64,000 nt of DNA from Pseudonocardia terrae. GTDB lineage: Bacteria > Actinomycetota > Actinomycetes > Mycobacteriales > Pseudonocardiaceae. The stretch is from the NCBI RefSeq assembly GCF_021343995.1, contig NZ_JAJTTE010000023.1:1-64000 (forward strand), read 5' to 3'. The notes under the pieces were generated by a model. That model did no database searches. It was not told the DNA's origin and saw only the letters and a list, made by a program, of their open reading frames with translations. Position numbers and translations under genes: made by a program. Every line of letters begins with the position of its first letter. Position 1 is the stretch's first letter. This document shows, one piece after another, positions 8,757-17,159 of the stretch.

Positions 8757-9743
8757 ATGATGGAGGGAACACGCCGGGATTCACCGCGGGACCCCGCGCT
8801 GGCTCCGGCGCCGGCGGTGGTCGTGGGCATCGACGGCTCGCGCATGGCGATCGACGCCGCCACCTGGGCGGCCCGGGAGGCGGATCGACGGGGCGCGGTG
8901 TTGCGTCTGATCGAGGTCGTCGAGTGGCAGGCGGACGCCACCGACCATCCCGAGGCGTCCGACGCCGCACGGCGCAGCCGCTCGCTGCTCCGTCGCGCGG
9001 CCCGCCGGCACGTCGACCGGGCGGCCGAGCACGCCGCGTTCCTGGTACCCGGAGCGCGGATCGTCCGGCAGGTGCTCGAGGGTGCCCCTTCGGAGGTGCT
9101 CGGCAGGGCCTCGGACGAGGCGGATCTGGTGGTCGTCGGCGGTCCGGTCGGCGGGTGGTCCGGATCGCTGCTCGCCCTCGCGCTCGCCGCCCGCAGCAGC
9201 TGCCCGCTGGTCTTCGTGGAGCACGCCGGTGATGCGCGGGCTGACAGCCCGGTCGTCGTCGGGGTCGACGGGTCGGCGGGCGGCGACGCCGCGTTGCGGG
9301 TCGCGCTGCGAGAGGCCCGCGACCGCGCGGTCCCGCTGGAGATCGTGCACGCCTGGAGCGACACCCCGCTCGATCCCTACCTCGAGCCGACCGTGGACTT
9401 CGCCGCCTTCGCCCCGGACGTCCGCGTCGCGCTGGACGAGCGGGTGGCGCCGTGGGTCGGCGCGTTTCCCGAGGTGGAGGTCCGACACACCATCGCGCGG
9501 GACCGGCCCGAGGCCGTGCTGGCCGAGGCCTCGCGGGGAGCGCGCCTCCTCGTGGTGGGTGGCTGTGGACGGCACGAGCGCGCCGGACTTGCGCTCGGTG
9601 AGGTCGCACGCCGCGTCGTCCTGCTGGCGCACTGCCCCGTGGCGGTGGTCGGACCGCGCTGGCGCGGCCCCGGCCGGTCCGCCACCGCAGGCGCCGCCCC
9701 CGTCGCGGACCCCACACGGCCGGCGGCCGGCGCCGCCGGCTGA
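8757..9743 (+). CDS. Universal stress protein, two USP domains
   Basis: 328 residues in two USP repeats (about 20-160 and 162-300), each opening with V-V-V-G-(I/V)-D-G-S. The ATP-binding G-x2-G-x9-G-(S/T) motif is degenerate in both halves: V-V-G-G-P-V-G-G-W in the first, V-V-G-G-C-G-R-H-E in the second. This copy may therefore not bind ATP as the canonical copies at 27330-30079 should. A 30-residue Pro/Ala-rich tail follows. ATG at 8757 (or 8760) has GGAGG directly upstream. A motif copy at 8675-8693 may control it. Confidence 0.9.
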   Translation: MMEGTRRDSPRDPALAPAPAVVVGIDGSRMAIDAATWAAREADRRGAVLRLIEVVEWQADATDHPEASDAARRSRSLLRRAARRHVDRAAEHAAFLVPGARIVRQVLEGAPSEVLGRASDEADLVVVGGPVGGWSGSLLALALAARSSCPLVFVEHAGDARADSPVVVGVDGSAGGDAALRVALREARDRAVPLEIVHAWSDTPLDPYLEPTVDFAAFAPDVRVALDERVAPWVGAFPEVEVRHTIARDRPEAVLAEASRGARLLVVGGCGRHERAGLALGEVARRVVLLAHCPVAVVGPRWRGPGRSATAGAAPVADPTRPAAGAAG

Positions 9744-9788
9744 GGCGCGGTCTCCGCGAGCCGTAAGAGATCACGTCCGGATAAGGGG

Positions 9789-9807
9789 CACGGCCGCGGC
9801 CGCCGTG
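9789..9807. terminator. Possible shared hairpin between convergent genes
   Basis: CACGGC (9789-9794) pairs with GCCGTG (9802-9807) across a short GC-rich loop in the 96-base gap between the convergent stress-protein and acyl-carrier-protein genes. There is no T-run, as is usual for GC-rich actinobacteria. Confidence 0.3.
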
Positions 9808-9839
9808 GCCTGACGAGGGACGAGGGGTGTGGCCCCTGA

Positions 9840-10106
9840 TCAAGCTCCGGTGAGCAGCCGGATCCAACCTGCCATGTCCGCCAGGCCGTCGTAGTCGTCC
9901 TCCTCGATCCTCCGCCCGGTCCGCTGCGAGACACCGATGACCAGGTTCCGGAAGTCCAGGGAGTCCAGACCGAGCATCTCCCGCAGATCGTCGTCGGGCC
10001 GGAGCGCCTCGAGCTCGGGGCCCGGCGCGATCCCGCGCAGGACGTCGACGACGAGCTCGCGGGCGTCGTCCGCTGTCGGGGTGGCGGCTGCGATCGGGTC
10101 GGTCAT
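9840..10106 (-). CDS. Acyl carrier protein, stand-alone
   Basis: 88 residues. The phosphopantetheine attachment site is intact: L-G-L-D-S-L-D-F near residue 49, with the serine as attachment point, inside a typical four-helix carrier sequence. It could carry acyl chains for a fatty-acid or polyketide-type enzyme, but no synthase, ligase or transferase is adjacent. Its neighbours are a universal stress protein (convergent) and a broken phoU (upstream, same strand). ATG at 10106 opens M-T-D-P-I-A; I see no strong ribosome site before it. A lone carrier protein among dormancy genes is unexplained. Confidence 0.87.
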   Translation of the reverse strand: MTDPIAAATPTADDARELVVDVLRGIAPGPELEALRPDDDLREMLGLDSLDFRNLVIGVSQRTGRRIEEDDYDGLADMAGWIRLLTGA

Positions 10107-10255
10107 GGCGCACCTCGATGTACGACTCGGCGTGGATCTCGCGGTCCGGCCCGGACGACCGGGTGCCCGGTCCTGCCACGGTGCGCCGCGATCCCCAACT
10201 CGCGGCAGGGCCGGAGGGCCCGGACGGCTCAGGCCGTAACCGATGGCCCTTTGTC

Positions 10256-10647
10256 TCAAATGGACAGGGGGCCGGGCGTCTGGCCGCTGACGATGTAGAT
10301 GATCCGGCGGGCGATGGACACGGCGTGATCGGCGTAGCGCTCGTAGAAGCGCGCGAGCAGGATCGCGTCGACCGCGGCGGCGACGCCGTGCGGCCAGTTG
10401 CGGTCCATCAGCTGGCGGGACATGTGCTCGTGGAGGTCGTCCATGGCGTCGTCGTCGGCCTCGAGCTGCGCGGCCCTGACCAGGTCGCGGCTCTCGATGT
10501 CGCCGGCGGTATGGATGGCAGAGCGACGCTGCGCAGGTCGGTGGCGATCGGGGCCTGTAGCACCAGCAGCTCGAAGGCTTTCTCCTCGGCCTCGTGCCAC
10601 GTGAGGTCGATGCTGCGGTCCTCGTCGACGACCTGCCGTCCGTCCAC
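10256..10647 (-). pseudogene. phoU: phoU remnant (frameshift, truncated)
   Basis: Two frames together read as parts of PhoU, the phosphate-signalling protein. The first (about 10530-10647) gives [21 protein letters not shown]; the second (10256 to about 10530) gives H-T-A-G-D-I-E, then D-D-D-A-M-D-D-L-H and [15 protein letters not shown] single frame change near 10525 separates them. The segment that should follow G-D-I-E (about 40 residues of the first repeat end) is missing, and so are the first 35 or so residues expected before this start. The gene is therefore damaged in three ways and should not give a working PhoU. Confidence 0.75.
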
Positions 10648-10695
10648 GCCGGCCGGCCCGGGGTCCCGGCCCTTCGGTGCGGCCCGCCCCGACGA

Positions 10696-10715
10696 CCGGG
10701 GACGTTCGCCCCTGA
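10696..10715. promoter_or_regulatory. DosR-box-like site upstream of site-2 protease gene
   Basis: GGGAC at 10699-10703 and GCCCC at 10708-10712, separated by 4 bases. It matches the DosR-box core in 9 of 10 positions and lies about 50 bases before the protease start. The M. tuberculosis homologue Rv2625c is in the DosR regulon, which makes the position sensible. Confidence 0.4.
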
Positions 10716-10765
10716 TCGCCGCGCCGCGACGTTCCTAGCGTCGGTGCCACGCCGAAGGAGAAGCC

Positions 10766-11980
10766 ATGCGCGCCAGCACACCCTCGACCGACAGGGAGCC
10801 CGACGACGGACCCGGGGGCCGAAGCCCCGCGCCCGAGTCGCTTCCCGGAGTCCTGACGGTCGGGCGGGTCCCGGGGGTGCCGGTCGGGTTGCACTGGTCG
10901 GTGCTGGTCGTCGTCGCCGGGCTGTCCTGGTTGCTCGCCGTCGGGGTGCTGCCTGCGGCCGCGCCCGGCTCCACACCGGTGACGATCTGGCTGGCCGCCG
11001 GCGGCGCCGGCGTGCTGTTCGTGGCGACCATCGCCGCGCACGAGCTCGCGCATGTGATCGTGGCGCACCGGTTCGGGGTCGACGTCCGGAGGGTCGTCCT
11101 CTGGGCCATCGGCGGGGTCTCGGAGATGGCGAGGGAACCGCGCGGGCCGCGCGCGCTCGCCGTCGTCGCACTGGCCGGTCCGCTCGTGTCGGCCGTGCTC
11201 GGCGGCGGCTTCCTGGCGCTCGCCGCGCTGGGCCACGCCGAGGGGTGGCCCGCGATACTGCCCGCCGTGCTCGGCTGGCTGGGTTCGGCCAATGTGCTGC
11301 TCGCCGTGTTCAACCTCCTACCGGCCGCCCCGCTCGACGGTGGCCGGGTGCTCCAGGGGCTGCTGTGGGGACTCACCGGTGATCGTGAGCGGGCGCGCAG
11401 GGCCTCGGCCGCGGCAGGCCGCGTGCTCGGCCTGCTACTGGTCCTCCTCGGCGCGATGCTGCTGTGGCGCGGCGAATGGTCCGGGCTGTGGGTCGCCGGT
11501 ATCGGGTGGTTCATCAGCGGCACCGCGGCGACCGAACAGGCCGGCGGCAGGGTCGTCGCCGCGCTGGCCGGCCGGACCGCCGCCGACGTCGCGCACCCAC
11601 CGGACTTCGTCGCCCAGGCCGGCTGGACCGTCCAGACCCTGGCGGCCGAGCTGCGTGCACGCCCGTGTCGCGACGCTGCGCTGCTCGTCGTCGGCCTCGA
11701 CGGGGATCCGATCGGCCTGGTGACGATCCGCGACCTCACGCGGGTCGGAGCGGACCGGCGGGCGACGACCCGGGTCCGGGAGGCCGGCCGGCCGTTGCCG
11801 CCACAGCGCGTCGTCGCCCCCGACACACCGCTCGAGCGGCTGGTCCGACCGGGACCCGTTCCCGGCACGGACCTGCTGGGAGTGGTCGTCGACCACGGCC
11901 GGGTGACGGGGCTGGTCACCACGACGAGCGTGGCTCGTCTCGTGGAACTGGAGGCGCTGGGCGCGCAGGACCGGTCGTGA
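10766..11980 (+). CDS. Site-2 (M50) zinc metalloprotease with CBS domains, Rv2625c-like
   Basis: 404 residues. Five to six hydrophobic segments lie between about 45 and 250. The zinc site H92-E-L-A-H96 lies in the third segment, and the second motif [11 protein letters not shown] supplies the aspartate ligand. A degenerate CBS pair (about 265-395) follows. S2P enzymes cut membrane-embedded substrates, commonly anti-sigma factors; the CBS part may sense nucleotides. Rv2625c of the DosR regulon has this family and size. ATG at 10766 follows AAGGAGA. The stop overlaps the GH65 start by GTGA, so the two genes are co-translated. Confidence 0.9.
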   Translation: MRASTPSTDREPDDGPGGRSPAPESLPGVLTVGRVPGVPVGLHWSVLVVVAGLSWLLAVGVLPAAAPGSTPVTIWLAAGGAGVLFVATIAAHELAHVIVAHRFGVDVRRVVLWAIGGVSEMAREPRGPRALAVVALAGPLVSAVLGGGFLALAALGHAEGWPAILPAVLGWLGSANVLLAVFNLLPAAPLDGGRVLQGLLWGLTGDRERARRASAAAGRVLGLLLVLLGAMLLWRGEWSGLWVAGIGWFISGTAATEQAGGRVVAALAGRTAADVAHPPDFVAQAGWTVQTLAAELRARPCRDAALLVVGLDGDPIGLVTIRDLTRVGADRRATTRVREAGRPLPPQRVVAPDTPLERLVRPGPVPGTDLLGVVVDHGRVTGLVTTTSVARLVELEALGAQDRS

Positions 11981-14454
11981 CCGCCCCCGTACGGGCCCGG
12001 GACGACTGGACACTGGTCTTCGAGGGGTTCGACCCCGTCGACGAGGGCCGCCGTGAGGCCCTGTGCACGCTCGGCAACGGCTACCAGGCGGTGCGGGGTG
12101 CGGCTCCCGAGAGCCCGGCCGGCGGTCCGCACTACCCCGGGACGTACGCCGCCGGGTTCTTCAACCGCCTCGTCGACGAGGCCGGCGGCACGGTCGTCGA
12201 GACCGAGAGCATGGTCAACCTCCCGAACTGGCTGCCGCTGCAGGTGGCGGTGGCGGGGGAGTGGCTCGACCCCCTCGATCCCGAGCACCTGCTGGAGCAC
12301 CGCCTCACCCTCGACATGCGCCACGGGCTGCTCGACCGGGTCCTGCGCTTCACCGACGCCGCGGGCCGGCGCACCGCGGTGCGCCAGCGCCGGTTCGTCC
12401 ACATGGGGCGCCGGCACCTCGCCGGGCTCCAGACCGTCGTGACGCCGGAGAACTGGTCGGGACGCCTGTGGCTGCGCTCCGGTCTCGACGGGCGGGTCAC
12501 CAACTCCGGTGTGTCGCGCTACCGGGACATGGCCGGGCGGCACCTGCGGGTGGCGAGGATCGACGAGGCCGACCCGGAGACCCTGCTGCTCGTCGCCGGG
12601 ACGACTCAGTCCGAGCTGCTCGTGGCCGAGGCGGCGCGTACCCGGATCGACGGGAACGGGGGGGCGACGGCCCGCCGCCGGACGGTGCGCGAGCGCGAGC
12701 GGGTCTTCCACGACGTGCACCTCGAGGTCACCGAGGGTCGCGCGCTGACCGTCGAGAAGATCGTCGCCCTGGTCACCTCACGAGACGTCGCGATCTCCCA
12801 TCCCGCCCTGACGGCCGTGGAGCAGCTCGCCGACGCACCGTCGTTCCAGGACCTGCTGACCGGCCACGAGCTGGCCTGGGAGCAGCTGTGGCGACGCTTC
12901 CGCGTCGATCTCACCGACGGCCGACCCACCACGGCCGAGACCCTCCGGACCCTGCGGCTCGGGCTCTTCCACGTGCTCCAGACCGCCTCGCCGCACGACC
13001 TCGACCTCGACGCCGGAATACCGGCACGAGGGCTGCACGGCGAGGCCTACCGCGGCCACGTGTTCTGGGACGAGCTGTTCGTGCTCCCGGTACTGACCCT
13101 GCGCATGCCGCAGCTGACGCGTGCACTGCTGCACTACCGGGTGCGCCGGCTCGATGCCGCCCGCCACGCCGCCCGCAGGGCGGGGCACCGCGGGGCGATG
13201 TACCCCTGGCAGTCCGGCAGCGACGGCCGGGAGGAGAGCCAGCGGGTGCACCTGAACCCCCGCTCCGGTCGCTGGCTGCCGGACACCAGCGAACTGCAGC
13301 GGCACGTCGGCCTGGCGGTGGCCTACGACATCTGGCAGTACTACCAGGCGACCGGCGACCTGGACTTCCTCGCCGGGCACGGTGCCGAGGTGGTGCTGGA
13401 GGTCGCCCGGTTCTTCGCCGACCTCGCCCAGCACGACCCCGCGCTGGACCGCTACCGGATCCGCGGCGTGATGGGACCCGACGAGTACTCGACCCGCTAT
13501 CCCGGCGCGGCCCGGCCGGGCATCGACGACAACGCCTACACCAACGTCATGGCGGTGTGGGTGTGGCACCGGGCCCGCGACACCCTCGCGGTACTGCCCA
13601 GCACCCGCCGCACCGAGCTCGTCGAGCGGCTCGGGCTGACCCCCGCAGAGCTGCTGCACTGGGAGGACCTGTGCCGGCGCACGTACGTACCCTTCCGGGC
13701 CGACGGCGTCCTCGAGCAGTTCCACGGGGCGAGCCGGCTCCCCGAGCTGGACTGGGACGACTACCGGCGCCGTTACGGCGACCTCCAACGGCTCGACCGG
13801 ATCCTCGAGGCCGAGGGCCGTTCCGTCGACGACTACCAGGTCACCAAGCAGGCCGACGCCCTCATGCTCTTCTACCTGCTCTCGGCGGACGAGCTGCGCG
13901 AGCTGCTCCGCGGCCTGGGGTACGCACTCCCGCCGGACGCGATCCCGCGCACCATCGACCACCACCTCTCCCGCACCGTGCACGGGTCGACGCTCAGCGC
14001 CCTCGTCCACGCCTGGGTGCTCGCCCGCGCCCACCGCGAGGACGCGCTCGACCACTTCGAGCGGGCCCTGCGCAGCGACCTCGCCGACGTGCAGGGCGGC
14101 ACCACTGCCGAGGGTGTGCACCTGGGGGCGATGGCCGGATCGGTCGACCTGCTGCAGCGCTGCTTCGCGGGCCTGGAGACGCGCGCCGACGCACTGTGGT
14201 TCAACCCGCACTGGCCCGAGCGGTTCGGGGCGCTCGAGTTCGGCGTGGAGTACCGCAGCCTCACCCTCGACGTCCGCGTCAGCGGCCGCGAGGTCCGGGT
14301 CACCGCCGCGCCCGGGCCGGGCACGCCCGTGCGGGTGGGTTGCGGCGACGACGTCCGGCTCCTGCATCCGGGCGAGGCGCACCGGTTCGTCGCGTTCTCC
14401 AGCGTGTCCGATCAGTCCGCGGCGACGGACCCGGCTCGGATCGCGTCCTGCTGA
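11977..14454 (+). CDS. Glycoside hydrolase family 65 (disaccharide phosphorylase/trehalase type)
   Basis: 825 residues. Family 65 layout: an N-terminal beta-sandwich (about 1-300), an (alpha/alpha)6 barrel (about 310-720) and a C-terminal beta part. The general acid is Glu503 in V-M-G-P-D-E-Y, and W-Q-S-G-S-D-G-R-E-E-S and K-Q-A-D-A-L-M-L-F mark the sugar and phosphate regions. Members split alpha-glucosidic disaccharides (trehalose, maltose, kojibiose), usually with phosphate. In M. tuberculosis the DosR-regulated OtsB1 (Rv2006) carries a GH65 domain, so a trehalose link is plausible but not shown. No OtsB-type phosphatase domain is fused here. The GTG start lies in a GTGA overlap with the protease gene. 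Confidence 0.9.
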   Translation: MTAPVRARDDWTLVFEGFDPVDEGRREALCTLGNGYQAVRGAAPESPAGGPHYPGTYAAGFFNRLVDEAGGTVVETESMVNLPNWLPLQVAVAGEWLDPLDPEHLLEHRLTLDMRHGLLDRVLRFTDAAGRRTAVRQRRFVHMGRRHLAGLQTVVTPENWSGRLWLRSGLDGRVTNSGVSRYRDMAGRHLRVARIDEADPETLLLVAGTTQSELLVAEAARTRIDGNGGATARRRTVRERERVFHDVHLEVTEGRALTVEKIVALVTSRDVAISHPALTAVEQLADAPSFQDLLTGHELAWEQLWRRFRVDLTDGRPTTAETLRTLRLGLFHVLQTASPHDLDLDAGIPARGLHGEAYRGHVFWDELFVLPVLTLRMPQLTRALLHYRVRRLDAARHAARRAGHRGAMYPWQSGSDGREESQRVHLNPRSGRWLPDTSELQRHVGLAVAYDIWQYYQATGDLDFLAGHGAEVVLEVARFFADLAQHDPALDRYRIRGVMGPDEYSTRYPGAARPGIDDNAYTNVMAVWVWHRARDTLAVLPSTRRTELVERLGLTPAELLHWEDLCRRTYVPFRADGVLEQFHGASRLPELDWDDYRRRYGDLQRLDRILEAEGRSVDDYQVTKQADALMLFYLLSADELRELLRGLGYALPPDAIPRTIDHHLSRTVHGSTLSALVHAWVLARAHREDALDHFERALRSDLADVQGGTTAEGVHLGAMAGSVDLLQRCFAGLETRADALWFNPHWPERFGALEFGVEYRSLTLDVRVSGREVRVTAAPGPGTPVRVGCGDDVRLLHPGEAHRFVAFSSVSDQSAATDPARIASC

Positions 14455-14477
14455 CGCTTCGACGCCGGCTCGGCGAG

Positions 14478-15152
14478 TCAGCGGCGGCGGGTGAGGCCGC
14501 CGTCGTCGACGCGCCAGGTCAGGTGCGACACCACGTCCACCACGCCGTCGAGCCGGCGTACGAGCCGCTCGGCCGCCTCGGCGGTGCTGCGTTCGCCCAG
14601 CTCACCCGACAGGGAGACCACCCCGTCGACGACGTCGACCTCCACGGCCGTCGGGTCCTGCCAGAGCAGGTGGACCAGCACCTCGCCGAGTACGTCGGCG
14701 CGGATGTCGTCGTCGGACCGCAGGAATGCCCGGAGCAGGTCGGTCCGGCTGACCACGCCCACGAGATGCCGACCGTCGCCGTCGAGCACCGGTAACCGCT
14801 TGACTGCATGGCTGGTCATCGACCTGGCGGCGCGGGCGAGGGGGACGTCGGCGAGGGTCGTCACGACCTTGGTCGTCATGACGTGGCCGACCGTGTCGCC
14901 GGCGCTGCGCCGGAGCGTGTCGCGGCGGACCGGGGACTCCCACCAGTGCGTGTCCCGAGGAAGCTGCGCGGCCTGGGTGAGGAGAAGGTCGCGCTCGGAC
15001 ACGATCCCGACGAGCTGGTCGTCCTCGTCGAGCACGGGCATCGCGCTGATGCGCCGTTCGTGGAGCACCCGCGCGGCCTCCTTGAGGGGCATTGCGGGGC
15101 GAGCGGTGACCACGTCCGCGGTCATGACGTCGCCGACGGTCAGGGTCTTCAT
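14478..15152 (-). CDS. CBS-pair protein with C-terminal BON domain
   Basis: 224 residues. CBS repeat 1 (about 5-62) and repeat 2 (about 88-145), both with the V-M-T entry and a G-(I/V)-V-S-(E/R)-x-D-L-L end. The BON domain (about 150-212) is well preserved: V-E-V-D-V-V-D-G-V-V-S-L-S-G, then A-E-R-L-V-R-R-L-D-G-V-V-D-V-V. The layout equals 18139-18843 and, with a shorter tail, 7369-7977. Convergent with the GH65 gene, 23 bases apart. ATG at 15152 starts M-K-T-L-T-V-G-D-V-M. Confidence 0.9.
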   Translation of the reverse strand: MKTLTVGDVMTADVVTARPAMPLKEAARVLHERRISAMPVLDEDDQLVGIVSERDLLLTQAAQLPRDTHWWESPVRRDTLRRSAGDTVGHVMTTKVVTTLADVPLARAARSMTSHAVKRLPVLDGDGRHLVGVVSRTDLLRAFLRSDDDIRADVLGEVLVHLLWQDPTAVEVDVVDGVVSLSGELGERSTAEAAERLVRRLDGVVDVVSHLTWRVDDGGLTRRR

Positions 15153-15257
15153 GGACCGAGCATCACCCGCTCGGGGTGTCGTCGAGCAGGTGCGCCGGTC
15201 CTGAGCAGGCAGGGCCCCTCGTCGTCGGTGGGAGGGCCGAGCGGCCGCCGGGTCGTG

Positions 15258-16124
15258 TCATGCCGGAAGCGGTGCTGTACGGTCCTTGCGTCGTGCCGGC
15301 CGGCCCCCGGTGTCGGGGCCCGGCACCACGAGGACGGGACAGTGAGCTGCCGCGACGACCGCGGCGGCAGGCGCGCCGGCCAGGGTCCGGGTGAGCCCCC
15401 CGCGGCCCGAGCGACCGACGACGAGCAGCTCCGCGTGGCCCGACAGCGAGGTGAGCAGAGGCGCGGCGTCGTCGTGCACGACGAGGGGGTGCAACCGCAG
15501 CGCGGGACTCGCTTCCCGCCAGGGGCGCAACGCTTCCAGGAGCTCACGTTCCGCGCGGGCCGCCCGGTCGTCCCACCGTGTGAGCATCGCCGGGAGGACT
15601 CGGCCGAGATCGACCAGCCGGCTGCTCCACGCCCGCACGGCGACCAGTTCGGCGTGACGCCCGAGGGCCTGTTCGACCGCAGCGTGGAGCACCTCGCTCC
15701 CCGTCCAGGGCGCGACCCCGACGATCACCTTCCCCCGTTCCGGCTCGCCGGCCGGCACGACGGCTGTCGGGCACCCCGCGGAGGAGAGGACCACCGCAGT
15801 GGCCGGAAAGGGCAGGACGAGCAGGGCGGCGTCGTGGGTGAGCCGGGTCAGGGACCGGTCGACCGGCGCGGGCAGGGACCGCAGGTGGACCGCCAGCCCG
15901 GGGTGCGCCTCGCGGAGTCGGTGCACCGTCCGGGCCGCCGCCACGTCGTCGCGCGGCACGAGCACGTGCAGCGGCACTCGGCGACGGGACGCCTCGCGCG
16001 CCGCCCACTGCTGGGCCGCGGTGCGGGCGGCATCGCCGACACCGTCGCCGCCGGCGTCCAGAACGAGCACGGAGCGTGGGATGGGGCTCGCCCGTGAGGC
16101 GTCCATTCTGCTCGGCTCGTTCAC
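15258..16124 (-). CDS. Universal stress protein, degenerate tandem domains
   Basis: About 288 residues from the GTG at 16124 (ATG at 16106 and GTG at 16232 are in frame; none has a clear ribosome site). Two USP-like halves: the first (about 12-140) has lost the ATP motif entirely, and the second (about 145-275) keeps V-V-G-R-S-G-R-G-G-L-T-R but has A-G-A where G-S is usual. ATP binding is therefore doubtful. Divergent from the operon beginning at 16323. A 12-base palindrome of C and G around 16215-16226 lies upstream. Confidence 0.8.
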   Translation of the reverse strand: MNEPSRMDASRASPIPRSVLVLDAGGDGVGDAARTAAQQWAAREASRRRVPLHVLVPRDDVAAARTVHRLREAHPGLAVHLRSLPAPVDRSLTRLTHDAALLVLPFPATAVVLSSAGCPTAVVPAGEPERGKVIVGVAPWTGSEVLHAAVEQALGRHAELVAVRAWSSRLVDLGRVLPAMLTRWDDRAARAERELLEALRPWREASPALRLHPLVVHDDAAPLLTSLSGHAELLVVGRSGRGGLTRTLAGAPAAAVVAAAHCPVLVVPGPDTGGRPARRKDRTAPLPA

Positions 16125-16322
16125 GACACCGAGCGTCCGGGCCCGGGTCCCCGTCGGCCAGAGCCCCAGGTCCCCGTCCGGCTCGGGCGGTGCATCGGGT
16201 CCTTCGGCAGGATTGCCCCCCGGGGGCGACACGTTCGGCCCGTGCGACCGGTGGCCACCGGCGCGCGGGCGGCGGACCTAGGGCCCTGACGGACATGCCG
16301 CAGGCGTCGAACCATTATCGGC

Positions 16323-16535
16323 ATGAACGCGTTGCTGGACGTCCGGGCCGATCAGGCCGCGCCCGAGGCCGGCGACGGCATGCTCGGGGCCGGCGACGGA
16401 CCCGGCGACGAGGAGCACGTCCTCGAGGCCCTGTACGGCGACGAGGCCGATGTCGATACCCCCGTCGACGCGGCGCTGCTCGCCCTACCCGACGTCCCGG
16501 GCGTGCGGGTCGATGACGAGGGGGAGACACGATGA
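16323..16535 (+). CDS. Small acidic hypothetical protein (70 residues)
   Basis: I do not recognise it. It is very acidic, with a run of Asp/Glu/Gly through residues 15-50 and no membrane segment. There is no ribosome site before ATG 16323. A CATTAT hexamer at 16313-16318 could be the -10 of a leaderless promoter, and an AGGGCC box at 16280-16285 sits near where a -35/activator site would be. The stop overlaps a further short frame (16532-16600) by ATGA, and that frame overlaps the Rv1733c-like gene. It thus looks like the first gene of a five-gene operon. Confidence 0.5.
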   Translation: MNALLDVRADQAAPEAGDGMLGAGDGPGDEEHVLEALYGDEADVDTPVDAALLALPDVPGVRVDDEGETR

Positions 16536-16600
16536 GTCGCACCGGCCCGGTCGTCCGGACGGTCGCCTCCGAGGAGGTCACCTCTGATGCGCGCCGATGA
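16532..16600 (+). CDS. Possible 22-residue leader peptide
   Basis: ATG at 16532 overlaps the preceding stop (ATGA), and the frame ends at 16600, 14 bases inside the Rv1733c-like gene. Its only visible use would be translational coupling; the sequence itself is not recognised. The GAGGAGG within it serves as ribosome site for 16587. Confidence 0.25.
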   Translation: MSRTGPVVRTVASEEVTSDARR

Positions 16601-17159
16601 ACACGCCAGTCCGTCGCGACGCAGCGCCCACAGGCTTCCCCGCCGGCGGTCGGATCGGGTCGCCGACCTGACGGCCTGGGGGGTCTGCGCTGCCGTCCTG
16701 TTGGTGCTGGGCGCCGCCGTCGTGGTCGGACTCGGGGTGCACAGCAGCCTGTCCGAGCGGGCGAGCTCCGAGGCCCGGGACCGCACCCGGATCACCGCGG
16801 TCATGACCGAGGACCTGCCCGTCCTGCCCGAAGGCGGCAACCGCATCCCGGCCGCCGTGCGCTGGACCGACCGCGACGGCGTCGTGCACGTCGGGCGGAC
16901 CACGGTCAGCGGTCCCCGGCAGGCCGGGGATCCGGTCGATGCCTGGGTCACGACCGACGGCCGGTTGGTCCCTGCTCCGTTGACCACGGTCGAGGTCGCC
17001 TTCTGCACCGTCGCGACCGCAGGCGCCGTCCTGCTGATCGGCGAGTTCGTGGTCGCCGCGCTCGGTCACTTCGCCTTCCTCGGGATCGGCCGGATGCACG
17101 CCGCCGAGTGGGAGCGGGAGTGGGACGAGGTCGAGCCGAGCTGGCGGAGCACCCGATGA
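16587..17159 (+). CDS. Two-helix membrane protein, Rv1733c-like
   Basis: 190 residues. Membrane helices at about 29-52 and 143-168, with a soluble part between them that carries R-W-T-D-R-D-G-V-V-H-V-G-R-T, G-D-P-V-D-A-W-V and a following L-V-P-A-P-L-T. This matches the Rv1733c family of conserved membrane proteins in the DosR regulon; function unknown. ATG at 16587 has GAGGAGG about 10 bases upstream. The stop overlaps the next start by ATGA, so it is co-translated with the CBS-USP fusion. Confidence 0.82.
   Translation: MRADEHASPSRRSAHRLPRRRSDRVADLTAWGVCAAVLLVLGAAVVVGLGVHSSLSERASSEARDRTRITAVMTEDLPVLPEGGNRIPAAVRWTDRDGVVHVGRTTVSGPRQAGDPVDAWVTTDGRLVPAPLTTVEVAFCTVATAGAVLLIGEFVVAALGHFAFLGIGRMHAAEWEREWDEVEPSWRSTR

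Noticed and set aside
10735..12720. 661-residue frame on the minus strand opposite the protease and GH65 genes
   Set aside because: Low-complexity shadow; the opposite strand has two genes with full catalytic motifs and a GTGA overlap.
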